Shown here: piece after piece, positions 51,176-63,380 of the stretch | Numbering within the stretch: the stretch's first letter is position 1 | Layout of the letters: each line of letters starts with the position of its first letter | Assembly: GCA_019054805.1 (NCBI GenBank) | Contig: JAHQIY010000006.1 | Coordinates: 2,852,001 to 2,916,000 of the forward strand | Source: Brachionus manjavacas | Taxonomy: Eukaryota; Rotifera; Eurotatoria; Ploima; Brachionidae | Length of the DNA stretch: 64,000 nt | Reading direction: 5' to 3' | The notes under the pieces: generated by a model | Seen by the model: only the letters and a program-made list of their open reading frames with translations | The model's database searches: none | What the model was told of the DNA's origin: nothing | Made by a program: the position numbers and the translations under genes

Positions 51176-52404
51176 TTTTACGCTTTAATGATTGAAAAAG
51201 GTAAAAAAGAAAAACTAAAAATAAAGCTTGTTTGATTATAAAAAATTTGGATTTTTTTTTTCGAAAGAGAATTAAAAAAAAAAATCTACTGTACTCATAT
51301 AAAAAATAATTATTAATTGAAACTTTAAAAAATAAAATTTATCAAAATTTTATAATTTTTCATGTTTATTATTGTAATTTTGCAAAATAAAAATGCCAAA
51401 AAGGGGCGTATTTTAGCTTTTTTTCAGAAATTTACATTTGATTACTCCTTAAACAAACAAAGGATTAAAATGGAATGGAATTATCCGAAACATAATTCCA
51501 AAACTTTAATTTAAAAAATTAAAAATCATTGTTTATTTTTAAAAAAATTAATTATTTTTTTCGTATCGTTAAAATTAGCTGATTTTAGGTTTCTAAAAAA
51601 ATGTCTTTCAAATATTTAGGAAATATCCTAAAGAAAAAGTTAGAATACGTCCATTTTTAAGGCTTTCTTTGAAAAGTTAAAATTATTAACTCGAAAAAAA
51701 TTACAATTATAGTTTTTTTCATTGAAAATGGCGACCGTAGTTTTGATAAAGAGGTCAATGATAAATGCAGATTGTTAATGTTTAATGTTTTCTAAGTGTT
51801 ATTGTGTTATCATGTGTAATTTTTTAATTTTATCTTTTAATTTTTAAAAGTCTATATAAAATTCTATTAATGAAAAAAATCGATTAATGCGTCAAATAAA
51901 TATTGAAAAAAGTATTTCTTTTCATCAGCTAAATATTTTTTTTTAGTAAATTAAATAAAAACATGAAACTGTTGTCATTTTCAGAATTTTTAAAAATAAC
52001 TTTTCACAATCATTTGTATTTAAACTAAACGTTTTGTGTTGTAAAATAATTTTTTACTAAATAATGTCATAGTTCATTTTATATAGTAAAATAAAGAATA
52101 TCACTTAAAATTTTTTTTAGATGTAATTAAATGATCGTGCTGAGGAAAATAATTAGAATATTAATGAATAAATTTTCTGATAAAAAATTATTTTGATGGT
52201 AACAAGAAAATTTAGCTGAAGAAAGAAATATAGGCCAATATTGAATGTTTAATTTAAGCCTTCTTAAAGTTTTCTTTTTCTTTCAAAGAGCCTAAAATTG
52301 TTAAAAATTAATGAATATTCGTATTTATTTTTGTTTATTTGATATTAATTATTTTATTTTTTTCGAAAATATCCTAAGTATCAATATCTATTTTATCAAA
52401 TGGG
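51176..52404. other. AT-rich intergenic DNA
   Basis: A/T-rich with stops in all frames. I see no gene, RNA gene or complete repeat here. Confidence 0.5.
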
Positions 52405-52926
52405 AAAAATGAGCGCCGTGTTCGTGGAGACCTGATACAGATGTTCAAACTCACCAAAGGCATCAACGAAGTGAGCTGGGTGAACCCCCCGGTTCCTGCA
52501 AGTTCACTATCCCAACCCGGACCCGCCAGAGGTATCAGAGGTCATGCAAGAAGATTGTCCGGCCAGGCTTCCACCAAATGTCTACAACGGGCAAACACAT
52601 TCACCAACAGGATAGTCAACGAGTGGAAATCCTTGCCAGTTACAGTGACAGACGCCGACTCCGTCAACAAGTTCAAGAATGGATACGATACATTCCGGTC
52701 TAGTCAACAATCCTGAAGATGAACATTTATTTATAAAATTTTTCTCTTACAGCTTTTTCTATCGAGAATCTTAACTCTTACTTTGACCTAAAAATTTTAA
52801 ACAGGATTTCTTTTTTCAGTACTTTTTATGTGTTATGTGCAAGGAGCTACCATAGGTGACCTCCTAGTAGGTCATCTCCGCAAGCTAGTCTCGCTGTAGC
52901 TTATATATATTGTTATTATTATTAAA
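52405..52926 (+). mobile_element. 5'-truncated LINE of higher GC, RT C-terminal end
   Basis: The open frame reads ERRVRGDLIQMFKLTKG then an insert with NPPVPASSLSQPGPAR and FTNRIVNEWKSLPVTV, ending at a TGA at 52716. It is homologous to the LINE at 48213-48569 (RRTRGDIIQMFK, TNRIVSRWNDLP). The coding part is about 50% GC, in sharp contrast with its surroundings. The 3' part contains GGTGACCTCCTAGTAGGTCA (hairpin) and ends in TTGTTATTATTATTAAA. The intact frame and odd composition suggest a recent, 5'-truncated insertion. Confidence 0.8.
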
Positions 52927-53319
52927 TGAATTTTTTTTCTTGAAGTTTGATAATTTTTGAAAGGAGTGATTGCAGTTTTTTAACTTTTTGAGTTGAACTA
53001 TTTCTAAAGATCTTTAAATCTGTAAATTTTCTTGGAGAGGAAAGAATTTTGTATAAATAGACCTATTTTTAATGTATCCAAAATGGAATTTAGCTTTATT
53101 TTCAAACCAAAAAAATGATTTTGTTTCCCTTTTTTACATTTTTTTTGGATCTCGTGTCAATAATGTACACAAAGATCCAATTTTTTTATCTATTTACTAA
53201 AAGTAGAAAAATTTTTGAACAAATTTTAGGTTATACTTTTTTAATATAAAATTAATTCAAAAATTGAGGCAAAATTGAAAAAATCTTTAAAATTTTATTC
53301 CAAACTTGTATATTAACAA

Positions 53320-53560
53320 ATCATTAGATATCTTTAGATTGTTGTGGCTGTTGAGTTTTTGCATTTGATTTTTCAGAAAAGTTAGCTGTGAGGATGCTTC
53401 CATTCTCTTCTTGAACTTTCAATTAACCAAATGTCTCATCTGTTGAATTCATAACAAATATTTTTTGGTAGCACCAAGATCCTTCTATTGGATTCAACTC
53501 AAAATTAAAAATAAATTTTATTGCGTTTTTTGTTCCAAGAATTTCGGTTTGAAAGGAAAA
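53320..53560 (-). pseudogene. DDE transposase C-terminal scrap
   Basis: The minus strand reads ELNPIEGSWCYQKIFVMNST then DETFG, a stop, and a tail of low-complexity residues. (L/E)NPIE-x-x-W is the third catalytic block (E) of DDE_3-type transposases. No upstream catalytic blocks could be read in 53560-53960. Confidence 0.45.
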
Positions 53561-53969
53561 TGATAAACTGAAATCTTTTAGATATTAAATAATTTTTTGT
53601 TTGAAAACTTTCCAAGACCTTTACCCTTTCCTTTATTAGGCCCTAGATCCTCTTTCCAAAGAAAAGATCAGTGCTTTCTTCTTTATTTGCAGAAATAATC
53701 CAAGCGAGTTTTTAATAAAGGCAAGAATTACCAATTTTCAATCTAGCGATTTTTTAAAATTTAAAACAATTAGATAAAAGATTTTTAGTTTACCTTATTT
53801 TAATCAAGTTTAACATTTAATGCAATATAAGTTGTTGAATTGTCTATTATAAAATCAGTATCATGTTTGACTGGATGATAATATTCATCTTTAAGTTCAA
53901 TCATTAAGAAAGGTGCTCAAATTGTAAAAATATTTTTTAGTTATCTAAATAACCATCTTGATTGGGAAT

Positions 53970-55975
53970 AATTGACTCTATCCGAGTTTTCCTTTCATAT
54001 TTAATAAAACTGCTTTTTATAAGTGAAGGGTATTTCGAGTATCTTTTAACTTTTGATTTTTTTAAAAATCTTAAAAATCGTAAGATTGAAAATTGACAGA
54101 CTTTTTTCTATTTTCAGAAAATAAATAAAAAAGTGGGTCTTAGGGGACATTCCTTCGACGAAGATCAAAAAAATTGGAGATAAGAATCATCTGTGTGCAT
54201 TACCTTACACTACCTAGAGTTGAAACTCATTTTCCATGTTTCAGACCATTTGAGCTCCTAGTTCAAAAGCGCTCATTCAGTTGTATTTTAATAAAGTTAA
54301 AAATCGAAAATTGTCAAATTTTTTTTCTTTCTGCATCCATTCATAATTTCCATTTGTGTATTTGACAATTTTTTTTTATGAAATATTTTTTTAAAGACTT
54401 AGGAATGATTATCCAAGCCTTTTAGTTAAATTTTCAATTTTTTTATGAATTTCATTCCCTGATAATTATCAGTATAATTTTTTTTAACGATTACATGCAC
54501 TTTATGGTACAAAAATTTCGACTTAATAATGAATCACTTAAAAATTGTGGAATACTGAGAAACTGAAAATCCAATTGACAAACAACTACAGAAATAATAT
54601 TTTAAGAAGAAATAAAATAAAATATACTTTATTTTAATAAGATGATTACAGAAGTTTCAAATGACGATTTTGATGATCAAGATTTTCAAAAAAATTACCC
54701 ACGAAGCCAGTGACGATACAAGTAAAAAGTCAATCAAATGATCCATTATTAGTTCAAGCATCAAATTCAATTTAAAGTCAAGAGCAAACTAAAAAAAATC
54801 CTGGTAGACAACAGAAAATCAAATCAAATCAAATAATGTTCTCTTAAATATTATTTTTTAACTTAAAAATTAAATTTTTTTATTGATTTTTATTGATCTC
54901 CTAACTTAGAAATATTTTTAATTTTTCAATAATTAAAAGGTTAGAATTCTGAGAAAACATTCTTTGAATGTATTTTTTAATATTCTTCTTTGATAATCCA
55001 TCTCTCAATTAAATTTATAATTTTTTTAAATCTCAAAAAATAAATGTCAAATGCAGATAATCAATTCAAAATTAAATGAATACTAGTTTTATAATAATCC
55101 AACACTTCATTATATTTTTAAATAAAAATTTAAATAAATTTACCTTTTTATACCTTAAAAATGGAAGATCATATTTGACGGCTATTATTCTCTTTTATTT
55201 CCTAATTTTTGAGACGCATTGGTAAAATAATACTGCTTTTCTCTTAGCATTGTGATGTGAACATCATTCAAGCGTTGCTAACTCGAAAATTCTAAAGTTA
55301 ATTTTTTTACAGTTTTGAAATTTAAAATAAAACTAAAAAAACTTCAGCATGAGTTTTTCAAAAATCCAACCAGATTGAGCTAGAGTTATGAGCATGATTT
55401 TTGAAATATTTCAAATTTTCTAAACATTTAAACATATAGCCATAAAATAGATCAGTTTTCTAACCTTTAAATTCGTGGTTATAAAAAACTTCAATTTAAT
55501 TTTAAGCTTATTTATATTTTAAAAGAAAATAGTTATACTCAAAGATTTTGAAATAAAAATTCGATTTAGAAAAAAATTTTCACAATGCTAAAATGTGAAT
55601 ATCAAAAACGATTTCAAATTATCAACCAGATAAGCCTTGAAATATGTGAAAACGATAAGATATTAAAGATGCTAAGAAATTATGTAGAATCATTAAAATC
55701 ATGAGTTAAAAAATGCATTTAGTATTTAAGAAGATATCACTTAATAAAATGAGAAAGACTTTATTAATTTGTCTAATCTATGCTACGTCTGTCTATAAAT
55801 CCTAAAGTAGTTACTTTTTTAGCGCCATTTGTCTAATTACCTAACTAGCTAAGGATGCAACTTGCCATTAGATACATTTAATTTAGTGTAAATATCAAGC
55901 TAATTAATTTTTTTCCGTGATTAACTATAGGTTTAAATTGTTTAAATCTTTATTCGAATTTTTCTATTTAGAACT
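53970..55975. other. AT-rich intergenic DNA before the ZIP gene
   Basis: No convincing gene. At 54640-54850 the plus strand briefly reads MITEVSNDDFDDQDFQKNYP then stops, and later KNPGRQQKIKSN; this may be debris of a transposon frame. Short open frames elsewhere have no support. The ZIP promoter presumably lies in the last few hundred bases. Confidence 0.4.
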
Positions 55976-58812
55976 ATGAGAAGTCTTTTCATCTTTTGTG
56001 TTTTGTTTTACCTATTTTGCAAATGCCAGTCATCATCCGATTTTTATGGAAAGTATCGCGACATGTTTGGGCAAGCAAATTTAATTGAACCATCAAATAT
56101 TGATAAAATTACCACTCAATTGTTTAATCAAATGGATTGCACAAAACATTCAGGGATTAATTGCCAAACAGTAATATTTTTATCATATTAAATTGTATAA
56201 AAATAAGATTATTGATAAATCTATTCAATAGTAAAAGTCCAGTTAAGTAAGCATTTTTTGTGAAAAAACGATTAGTGATCTAAAATTCTATCTATTATAA
56301 TTAAAATTGAATTTATTAAACCAAAAGATTCTTGACAATGTTTTATCTAAATGTTTAGTTTTCTTCAAATAAAAAAATTGATAAAAATTATTAAACCAGT
56401 TTATTTACAAAAGATAACTTTTTGAATTTTTAGTGCTTAAATAGTGAAAAATTGAAAGAAAAATCAATTATTGGAAATCTGGTGACACCAAATGAACTAT
56501 ACAAGTACTCTGTGGTTGTTTTTTGCTACTTACTAGATTTCAAACAATTTTGTCATGGTAAGATAGACTAGTCAGAACAAAAGAATTTTTATTTAAATTT
56601 TTATAGAAAATTCTTCTCCAAACTATGAAAAGTGCTACAATTTTATTACAAAAAACAGAACCATTGATCATAAACTTCTTCAAAATTTGTTTGAATCAAA
56701 AATTTCAAAATTTTATCGAACAACTGAGTATTTAAACTCAACTGGCTTATCAAATTATGATGACGTAAGTCGAATAACAAAGAATTATCTTATTAAATTT
56801 TTGAACTTTTCATAGTGTATTGATCTGCATCAATTGATCGGAAAGTATTCAAAATTTGGTTTCAATTTTCTCAATTCCAGTGAAGAAATAAATGCATTAT
56901 TTTCTGAAATCGTGTTTAAAATGTTCAATCGGATGAAGTTAGGATGTAATTTACCATATCAGAATTGGTTTGTTGATCAATTGTTCAGTAAAAATTATGA
57001 CCGAATGCAATTAGATGGTAAATGAGCATTTTTAATAAATAAAATAAAAATTTAACCATTTTTAAGAATTAAGAAATTTAATGACCCAACTTAGTTTGTA
57101 TAAACCGCAAACCAAGTTAAAAAATAAATCGCTAAACGATGATTTAAAAGAAAAAATCTTTAAAATTTTTAGCTCTTCAAACAGATCGAAAAGAAACACA
57201 GAAACAAGTTTATATGAAAAAGTATTAATTTTTTTTTAATTAAAAAATATAATAATGTTGCATTTAAAAATAATTTTAGTGCTATTCACCGGAAAATCTT
57301 GTCGAAATATTTTCATTAGGAAATAAGTCAATATCCAAATTTGAATTTCACAGTCTTTGTCCTTCGTTGGTTTACATGAGCTCCAAGAAATTATGTAGTG
57401 CCAAGTCAAAACAAGTTGAATATGTTTTGATCAGAGAAAGCTCTGCTACAGAAAGTATAATTTAGGTTCTTTTTAATAATATTTTTCAAAATAGATAAAT
57501 TTAAGAATATGGCTATGGTTCAATTGCGATTATCATAGTATCTCTTTTGGCTTTACTTGGAATAGTATTATTACCGTGTTTTAATAAATCAATTTATGAG
57601 GATATTTTAATGGCTCTAACTTCGCTAGCAATAGGAACTCTCTTGAGCGATGCAATGCTTCACATTTTACCAGAAGTAAATTGGACATGTAATTAAACAT
57701 TAGAAGCTAAATTATTTATTTAAGGTTCTTGGGGTAGAAGAAGATGATCGAGGAGATCCAGATGTTATCACTGTGCCGGATTTCGCAATAAAAATATGTG
57801 GTGCATTATTTGGTAAGATATTTTTTTCCAAGATCGATATAGGTGAATATCTAATTTTATAATTTCAGCTCTTTATGTTTTTTGGCTATTGGAAATTCTT
57901 GTTCATCACTTTTCTGGCAGACCAAATTCGAATGCACATGGCCATGGACACAATCACGGCATCTATACAGAAGACCAAGGTAGGATAAAAAATTTTTTAG
58001 CATTTTTCATGAAGTATTCAAAGTTTCATTTGTATTGAAAGAAATTGAAAGTAGCATAAATGTGGATAGAAACGAAGTTCCTAGGGCTGGTATTGAATCA
58101 GTTCTAGATCAAACTAGTTCCAATCATCATCTAACAGGACGTCCTATTACACAAAACCGACAAAGTTTTTGGTCAAGCATTACAAAGATTAAAGCTACAG
58201 GTTGATTTCTCTGTAGTTTTTTAAGTTTAATTTTTTTCAATTTTGGAATTTTTTCAAGGATGGATGATTCTTTTGGGTGATGCGATTCATAATTTTGCTG
58301 ACGGAATGGCTGTAGGAGCATCTTTTTCTCAATCGGTAAAGCTTGGTGTATCTACCACAATAGCAGTTATTTGTCATGAAGTTCCACACGAATTGGGTAG
58401 CTATTTTTTTTTTAACACTTTTATTTTAAAAATTTAATTTTCAGGTAATTACGCTGTTTTGGTAAAATGTGGCTTCAGTCATGTTCAAGCACTACTTTTC
58501 AATCTATTGTCAGCAAGTACTTGCTTGATTGGATTCTATGTAGGAGTATCGGTGTCCACCAACCCCGAAGTAAGCAAATGGATTTTCACAATTACAGCAG
58601 GAATGTTTTTATACATTTCATTAGTCGACTTGGTAAACAAATATAAATTAAAACTTTTTTTTAAATTATTAATTATTTTCTATTAGCTTCCATCTGTGAT
58701 GTCCGGAAAGCAGTGGAGTTGGAAAATGTTTTTTGTGTGCAATGCAGCAATGATAATCGGATTTTTAATTATGCTTTTGTTAGTTATATTCGAAGATCAT
58801 ATTCAAATTTAA
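55976..58812 (+). CDS. SLC39A: ZIP zinc transporter, LIV-1 subfamily (SLC39A4/A12-like), 13 exons
   Basis: Exons: 55976-56170, 56434-56557, 56607-56764, 56816-57017, 57067-57221, 57280-57454, 57506-57675, 57725-57812, 57869-57979, 58042-58200, 58259-58396, 58445-58632, 58687-58812; all phases match; 662 aa. Imports Zn(II) (possibly also other divalent metals) into the cytosol. Signal peptide 1-19, then a Cys-containing extracellular domain to about 338. TM1 is [22 protein letters not shown]2 contains [12 protein letters not shown] and TM3 is [21 protein letters not shown] His-rich loop AHGHGHNHG follows, then TM4 with [11 protein letters not shown] (H523, D527) and TM5 with HEVPHELGN (H552, E553, H556, E557). 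TM6-TM8 complete the fold. The long Cys-rich ectodomain and length point to ZIP4/ZIP12. The last residue of the LIV-1 HExPHExGD motif is Asn (N560) instead of Asp. Confidence 0.95.
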
Positions 58813-61147
58813 AAATGTAAATTAATTCTAATTAATATTTTTTATTTTAATTTTTTTTTAATAAATTTTTTGTTTGTTCTTGAAATGAGAAACGATACGT
58901 GTTTAGGGCTTCATTTTTTTTCAAATTATCAACAATTGCGTCAAGATTATTATTAGAAATTAAAAAATTGCTTTTAACAGGTTTTGTTTTTTAGTTTACC
59001 TATGCAACTCTAATAAATAAAACATTTGCGAGTTGAATTTAGTGCTAAATACAAAATTATTCATAAAAGATGATTTTGAAAATTTAATAAATGTTTGCAA
59101 ATTTTCAATATTTCCATGAATAAATATCCATGAGCAAATAATTCTAAATAATTTAGAATCTTAGCAATTCAAGTGAACTTGGACAAAGAAAAAAATGGTA
59201 AACTGATATCCGGTTGGCTGATCCCATATAAAATATTATATTATATTATAATTTAAGCTTTTTTAAAAATGAGATCTAATTTCGTTCATTGAATCAACCA
59301 TAAATACTAAATAGAAAATATCTACTTGAAAATTTTCTTAAGAGTTCGGCATTTTGAAAAAATGATCAAATTCAAGTGCCACTTGAGTAAATATCAAAAT
59401 TTTGAAGTACTCGAAAAATTAATTAAAACAGAATTCTATTATTCAAAGCTAATTCACACACAAATAAAGGATTAGAAAAATAACAAATTTCAAGAACTCA
59501 AAAAGTCTTTTGACTTGAAAAGCTGTTGAAAAAATTGTATCAGATTTCTGACAATTAAGCTCAAGATTCAAGATATTTCAACAAAGTCAGTTTGATAAAG
59601 AATATCAGAATAACACTTTTAAGTATTTGATTGCCCTAAATACGCTACACACTAGGAGCAAAATTGTTTACCTAAATCTTTATACTAAATTAAATGAAAC
59701 TTTATATTTTTTTTTTAAATTTGTTTACGAAAAATACAAATTGATGAATATTCAGTTTTGTCAGATAAAATTTTTTTAATTAATAAAAAGTTTTATTAAT
59801 TAATTATTTTTTACAAACAGAAAACATTTAATTGATTTTTAAAATCATTTACCACTTATTTCTGATCAAATTTAATTAACTCATTTAATTTTCCTATTTT
59901 CACATTTTTAATAATTTTTGCTTTATAATTCAAAAAATTGTTAATATCATTCATTAGTTTGTGTAAAAAATATTATTTTGGTGTCTAAAACGAAAGTTGT
60001 TTTGGTCTCTTTCAACAGAAAAAAAAATCTTCAAAAAAAATAAAATTAGGAAATAAATATTTAAAAATTTTTCTATAATCAATAATTTAATACTTTTTAT
60101 TAGGTTGTACATAAATATTTTCTAATACGAGATTAATTTATTTTCTTAATAAAAATTTGAATTAGACACAAAAAAAAGAAAAAATTTGAACATCTGTTTG
60201 TACAAAATGTTTTAAATCCAATTGATTAATTAATCAACATGTTTATTTTTGGAAAAAATTTATTTTTATATTTCAAAAAAAAGTGCTTTTACTTTAGGCT
60301 TTATTCAGGTAAAAATGTGTGTGATTGTTACGTCTTAACAAGGCGTCTTTCTGATCAAAATTCTTTAATAAAATCTAGGCTATAATTTTTGCGTTGATGC
60401 AATTTTTTCAAATTCAAAATAAAGCTTTTAAAATTCCATCTAAAATTACTTAAATTAATCAAATATAAACTTATGTAAATTTGCATAACGCTTTCACAAA
60501 GCACCTTAATCACGAAAAGTAGAAAATTTTAAATGAAATCATGCGCTTTCAAAATCATTATTGACTATTTTTTAACAAAATAACGCTTTTCCTAATTACA
60601 CATTACTACTTGTGTTTAGTATTAATTTTTCAACAAAAAAAAATGCTTAATTAAAAAATATCTATATTTTTGATAATTATTTTTAATAGTTTCTTGCCAC
60701 CTGGGTCGATAGCGTTCAAATCTAATCAAATTACTAACAATTTTATCTAATAATTTATTACTATCAAAAGTCTATTTATTTATTTAGATAACATTATTTA
60801 ATAGGGAAATTTTTTTTTGAAAAACGTAAAATTACTTAAAAATAAAATAATTTTATAAGGATCATTTAAATAATCAATGTGTTGTTACTTCTAGTGTTAA
60901 TTAAAAGCTCTTTGTTTAACTTAAAACTTGAACTATTAAATAATCTTTGAATAAATCTTTGAATATTTAATTTAAAATTAAATCTTTTGTGGTATTTATG
61001 TAAAAAATGAAAATCTATTTTAATATTTTAATTTCTTAAAAATAATTGTAAATTTAAAAAAGGGAAAACAAACAGTACATAACTACCTTCCTTTGTATTC
61101 AATTTTATGTTATTTTTTACATCGCCGAATCTGGCGTAATTTTATGA

Positions 61148-61177
61148 ATAAATAATAATAATAATAATAAATAATAA
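61148..61177. repeat. (AAT)n microsatellite
   Basis: Nine or so AAT units with one interruption. Confidence 0.8.
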
Positions 61178-61818
61178 AAAAAACACTCCTAGCTAAAATG
61201 AACTTAATTAAAGCTAGAAGGCAGGCAAATTTGTCAAACAAAAAATTAAACAAGCTTATTGATTTGAGATTCGAGAATTTCAACAAACGATTGTGATCAA
61301 AAAAAGGGTCACAACGACACTTTTCTCTCATTCTGTGACCGTCATCAACTTTGGCTTTATTTAAACAAAATTTTTCAAATAAAAATTTTTTCATAATTTT
61401 TCCAGTTTTTTTATTCAAGTTTGAATTTAAAATTAAAGAAAATTTATACAACATAAATAGCAAAATGTGATCTCTTTCCTCTCAAACAGCATATATTTAC
61501 CATAAATACAAAAATGTAATCAAATAAGGTGAAATTTGAACACAACAAAAAAAAAGAAAAGAAAAAGAAGAAGAAAATAGGAAAAAAAAGCCAAAATCTG
61601 AACAGCAAGGCGTCGTTTATTTCACTATCCACATCTTTAAAATCAACAAAAAATACTTGTGGTTTATGAAAAGCCTAAAATAAAACAATAAACTGGGATC
61701 AGGGCTAGATTAGGCGTAGAACAAAAAAAAGAAAAAAAAACGAAAGAAAAAAAATCAAAACAAAAACGCATAGGCCATTATCTCTACTTAACTATTCAGC
61801 ATTTCTAAATTCTATGTC

Positions 61819-61858
61819 TATATCTATATATATATATATATATATATAAATATATATA
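61819..61858. repeat. (TA)n microsatellite
   Basis: About 40 bases of nearly pure TA with two interruptions. Confidence 0.8.
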
Positions 61859-62003
61859 GCGACAAAATATAAACATACGTATTCTCGAATGTGCAAAGAA
61901 TCGATTAATACCATTGAGCTTAAATATTAAAACAATTTTGGAGATTTATCAAACGAGATTGTACTATTTTCCAATTCACTTAAACTCGCTTTGTCCACTT
62001 GAT

Positions 62004-63380
62004 CTAGTCGTTCTCAATGAGATCCAAGTCTAAATCACACGATTGACCATTACTGTTATTTGACGCCACTTGCTGATGTTGCTGCTGTTGCTGTTGGTAT
62101 CTTAATCTAGTGACAGGCCGAGCGGCACTGGGCTTTTGCTCGCTTGGCAAAGACTGCAAGTAGTTGGTGAAGTATCGGGTCTGATAGTGGTGATGCGGCT
62201 GCTCTTGCTTAACTTTTTCACTACTCCTGTCACTGGATCGCTTGGGCAAGCTTTCGCCGACACAAGAGCCGCCGCTGGTCGATACCAAGTCGACCGATTG
62301 ATAAGACGAATAGTAACCACTACTGTCCTCTTCTTTGCAGTCGTCCAGCTCTTTGCTACTGTTCAAGGAAGCCGATATTAACTCTTGACCACTGGTCAGT
62401 TCATAGACATCTGTCGACTCGTCGGCATCCATCATTAGCTCCTCTTCTTTTCTGCCATGTTTCCTCAGCTTAGACCTGCGTCTGGTGTTGAGCGCGGCCG
62501 AGTCCACCTGACCAGAGTCGTACAAGAGAGGCGAGTCGTCCCTCTTCAGTTTTTTCATTTTTAACAAGTTAATGCTTGGTCTAGCTTGGCTAGGCGACAC
62601 CGAGTTCATCAATTGACTATTGTACCTGAGGTACGGATGATGTTTGATTAGAAATTTTCGTGTCGAACGCGTTTCCATGGTCATTTGGCCGAGACGCGAG
62701 TCCAGCTGGTCCGAGTCGTTCGAGTCCTGGTCGTTCAGAAGACTGTTGGGCGTGTTGGACGAACGGGCGGTCAGCGGACTAGCGGGCGTCAACGTGTGCT
62801 CGTCGTCTTGGCTTAGTTTGATGAGGCGCTTGAAATTGGTGCACAAATGGTCTGTGTTAGATGTAGGCTCGCAGTGGGCCGAGTGGCATTGCAGCGAGCA
62901 TGTCGAGCTGTTGGTGGCGTTGGTTTTTTTGAACGGCAGAAATGGCGTTGCTTTGAAGTGGTCGAAAGGGCCCGGTTGCGGATCGGCGCAGCTCGGCGTG
63001 CTCTTCAGTCTGGTGGCGGGAAACGAGGCGAAGTATTTGGCGATGATTGAGAAGCCGGCGTCGTTGGCCGAGCTTTTGAGCTCGTTGCTTCCTTGCCTGA
63101 TCAAGCTGAGAAGCGACGAAGACTGAGACGAGTGGTTGGTGGACGCGAACGACGAGGAATGGGTGGACGACGCGGACGACACTGCCCGCACTGCTATCGG
63201 CTTCACTATTTTGCCCAGCGCGTGGTTGCTGCGCTTGGCGCCCGCGTTCTGGCTGTGCAGTCGAGCTACCGAACGCGTCACTATTGTGTTTGTGAAATGG
63301 GACAAATGGTCGTCGCTGGACTGCGTGTTTGGCGACGACGAGCTCGGCCCTGGCGAGTTATCGTTACTTCTAAATTTCAT
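62004..63380 (-). CDS. Orphan Ser/Gln-rich disordered protein, 458 aa
   Basis: Single exon from ATG (MKFRSNDNSPGPSSSS) to stop; 458 codons at about 50% GC, whereas the flanks are strongly AT-rich. I do not recognise the family. Ser-rich blocks occupy about 8-25 and 70-95. A Cys-containing segment (CSLQCHSAHCEPTSNTDHLC, about 165-184) might bind metal but matches no known finger. Basic patches occur (KMKKLKRDD; NTRRRSKLRKHGRK, about 300-313) that could be nuclear localisation signals. A Glu/Ser region with SSGYYSSYQSVD follows, and near the C-terminus the Gln tract RYQQQQQQHQQ. It has no signal peptide or TM. A nuclear regulatory protein is plausible from the NLS-like patches and the Gln tract, but this is inference. 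Confidence 0.8.
   Translation of the reverse strand: MKFRSNDNSPGPSSSSPNTQSSDDHLSHFTNTIVTRSVARLHSQNAGAKRSNHALGKIVKPIAVRAVSSASSTHSSSFASTNHSSQSSSLLSLIRQGSNELKSSANDAGFSIIAKYFASFPATRLKSTPSCADPQPGPFDHFKATPFLPFKKTNATNSSTCSLQCHSAHCEPTSNTDHLCTNFKRLIKLSQDDEHTLTPASPLTARSSNTPNSLLNDQDSNDSDQLDSRLGQMTMETRSTRKFLIKHHPYLRYNSQLMNSVSPSQARPSINLLKMKKLKRDDSPLLYDSGQVDSAALNTRRRSKLRKHGRKEEELMMDADESTDVYELTSGQELISASLNSSKELDDCKEEDSSGYYSSYQSVDLVSTSGGSCVGESLPKRSSDRSSEKVKQEQPHHHYQTRYFTNYLQSLPSEQKPSAARPVTRLRYQQQQQQHQQVASNNSNGQSCDLDLDLIEND

Larger units (their letters stand above)
58813..62003. other. Long AT-rich region, partly 3' UTR of the 62-kb gene
   Basis: 58860-58865 is AATAAA for the ZIP gene. From about 61100 to 62003 the sequence is less AT-rich and probably includes the 3' UTR of the minus-strand gene at 62004. 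It contains an (AAT)n microsatellite near 61148-61177 and a (TA)n run at 61819-61858. 58900-61100 shows nothing recognisable. Confidence 0.45.

Noticed and set aside
61110-61632. Two minus-strand frames rich in Phe and Tyr
   Set aside because: Low-complexity A/T-derived peptides overlapping microsatellites, probably within a 3' UTR.
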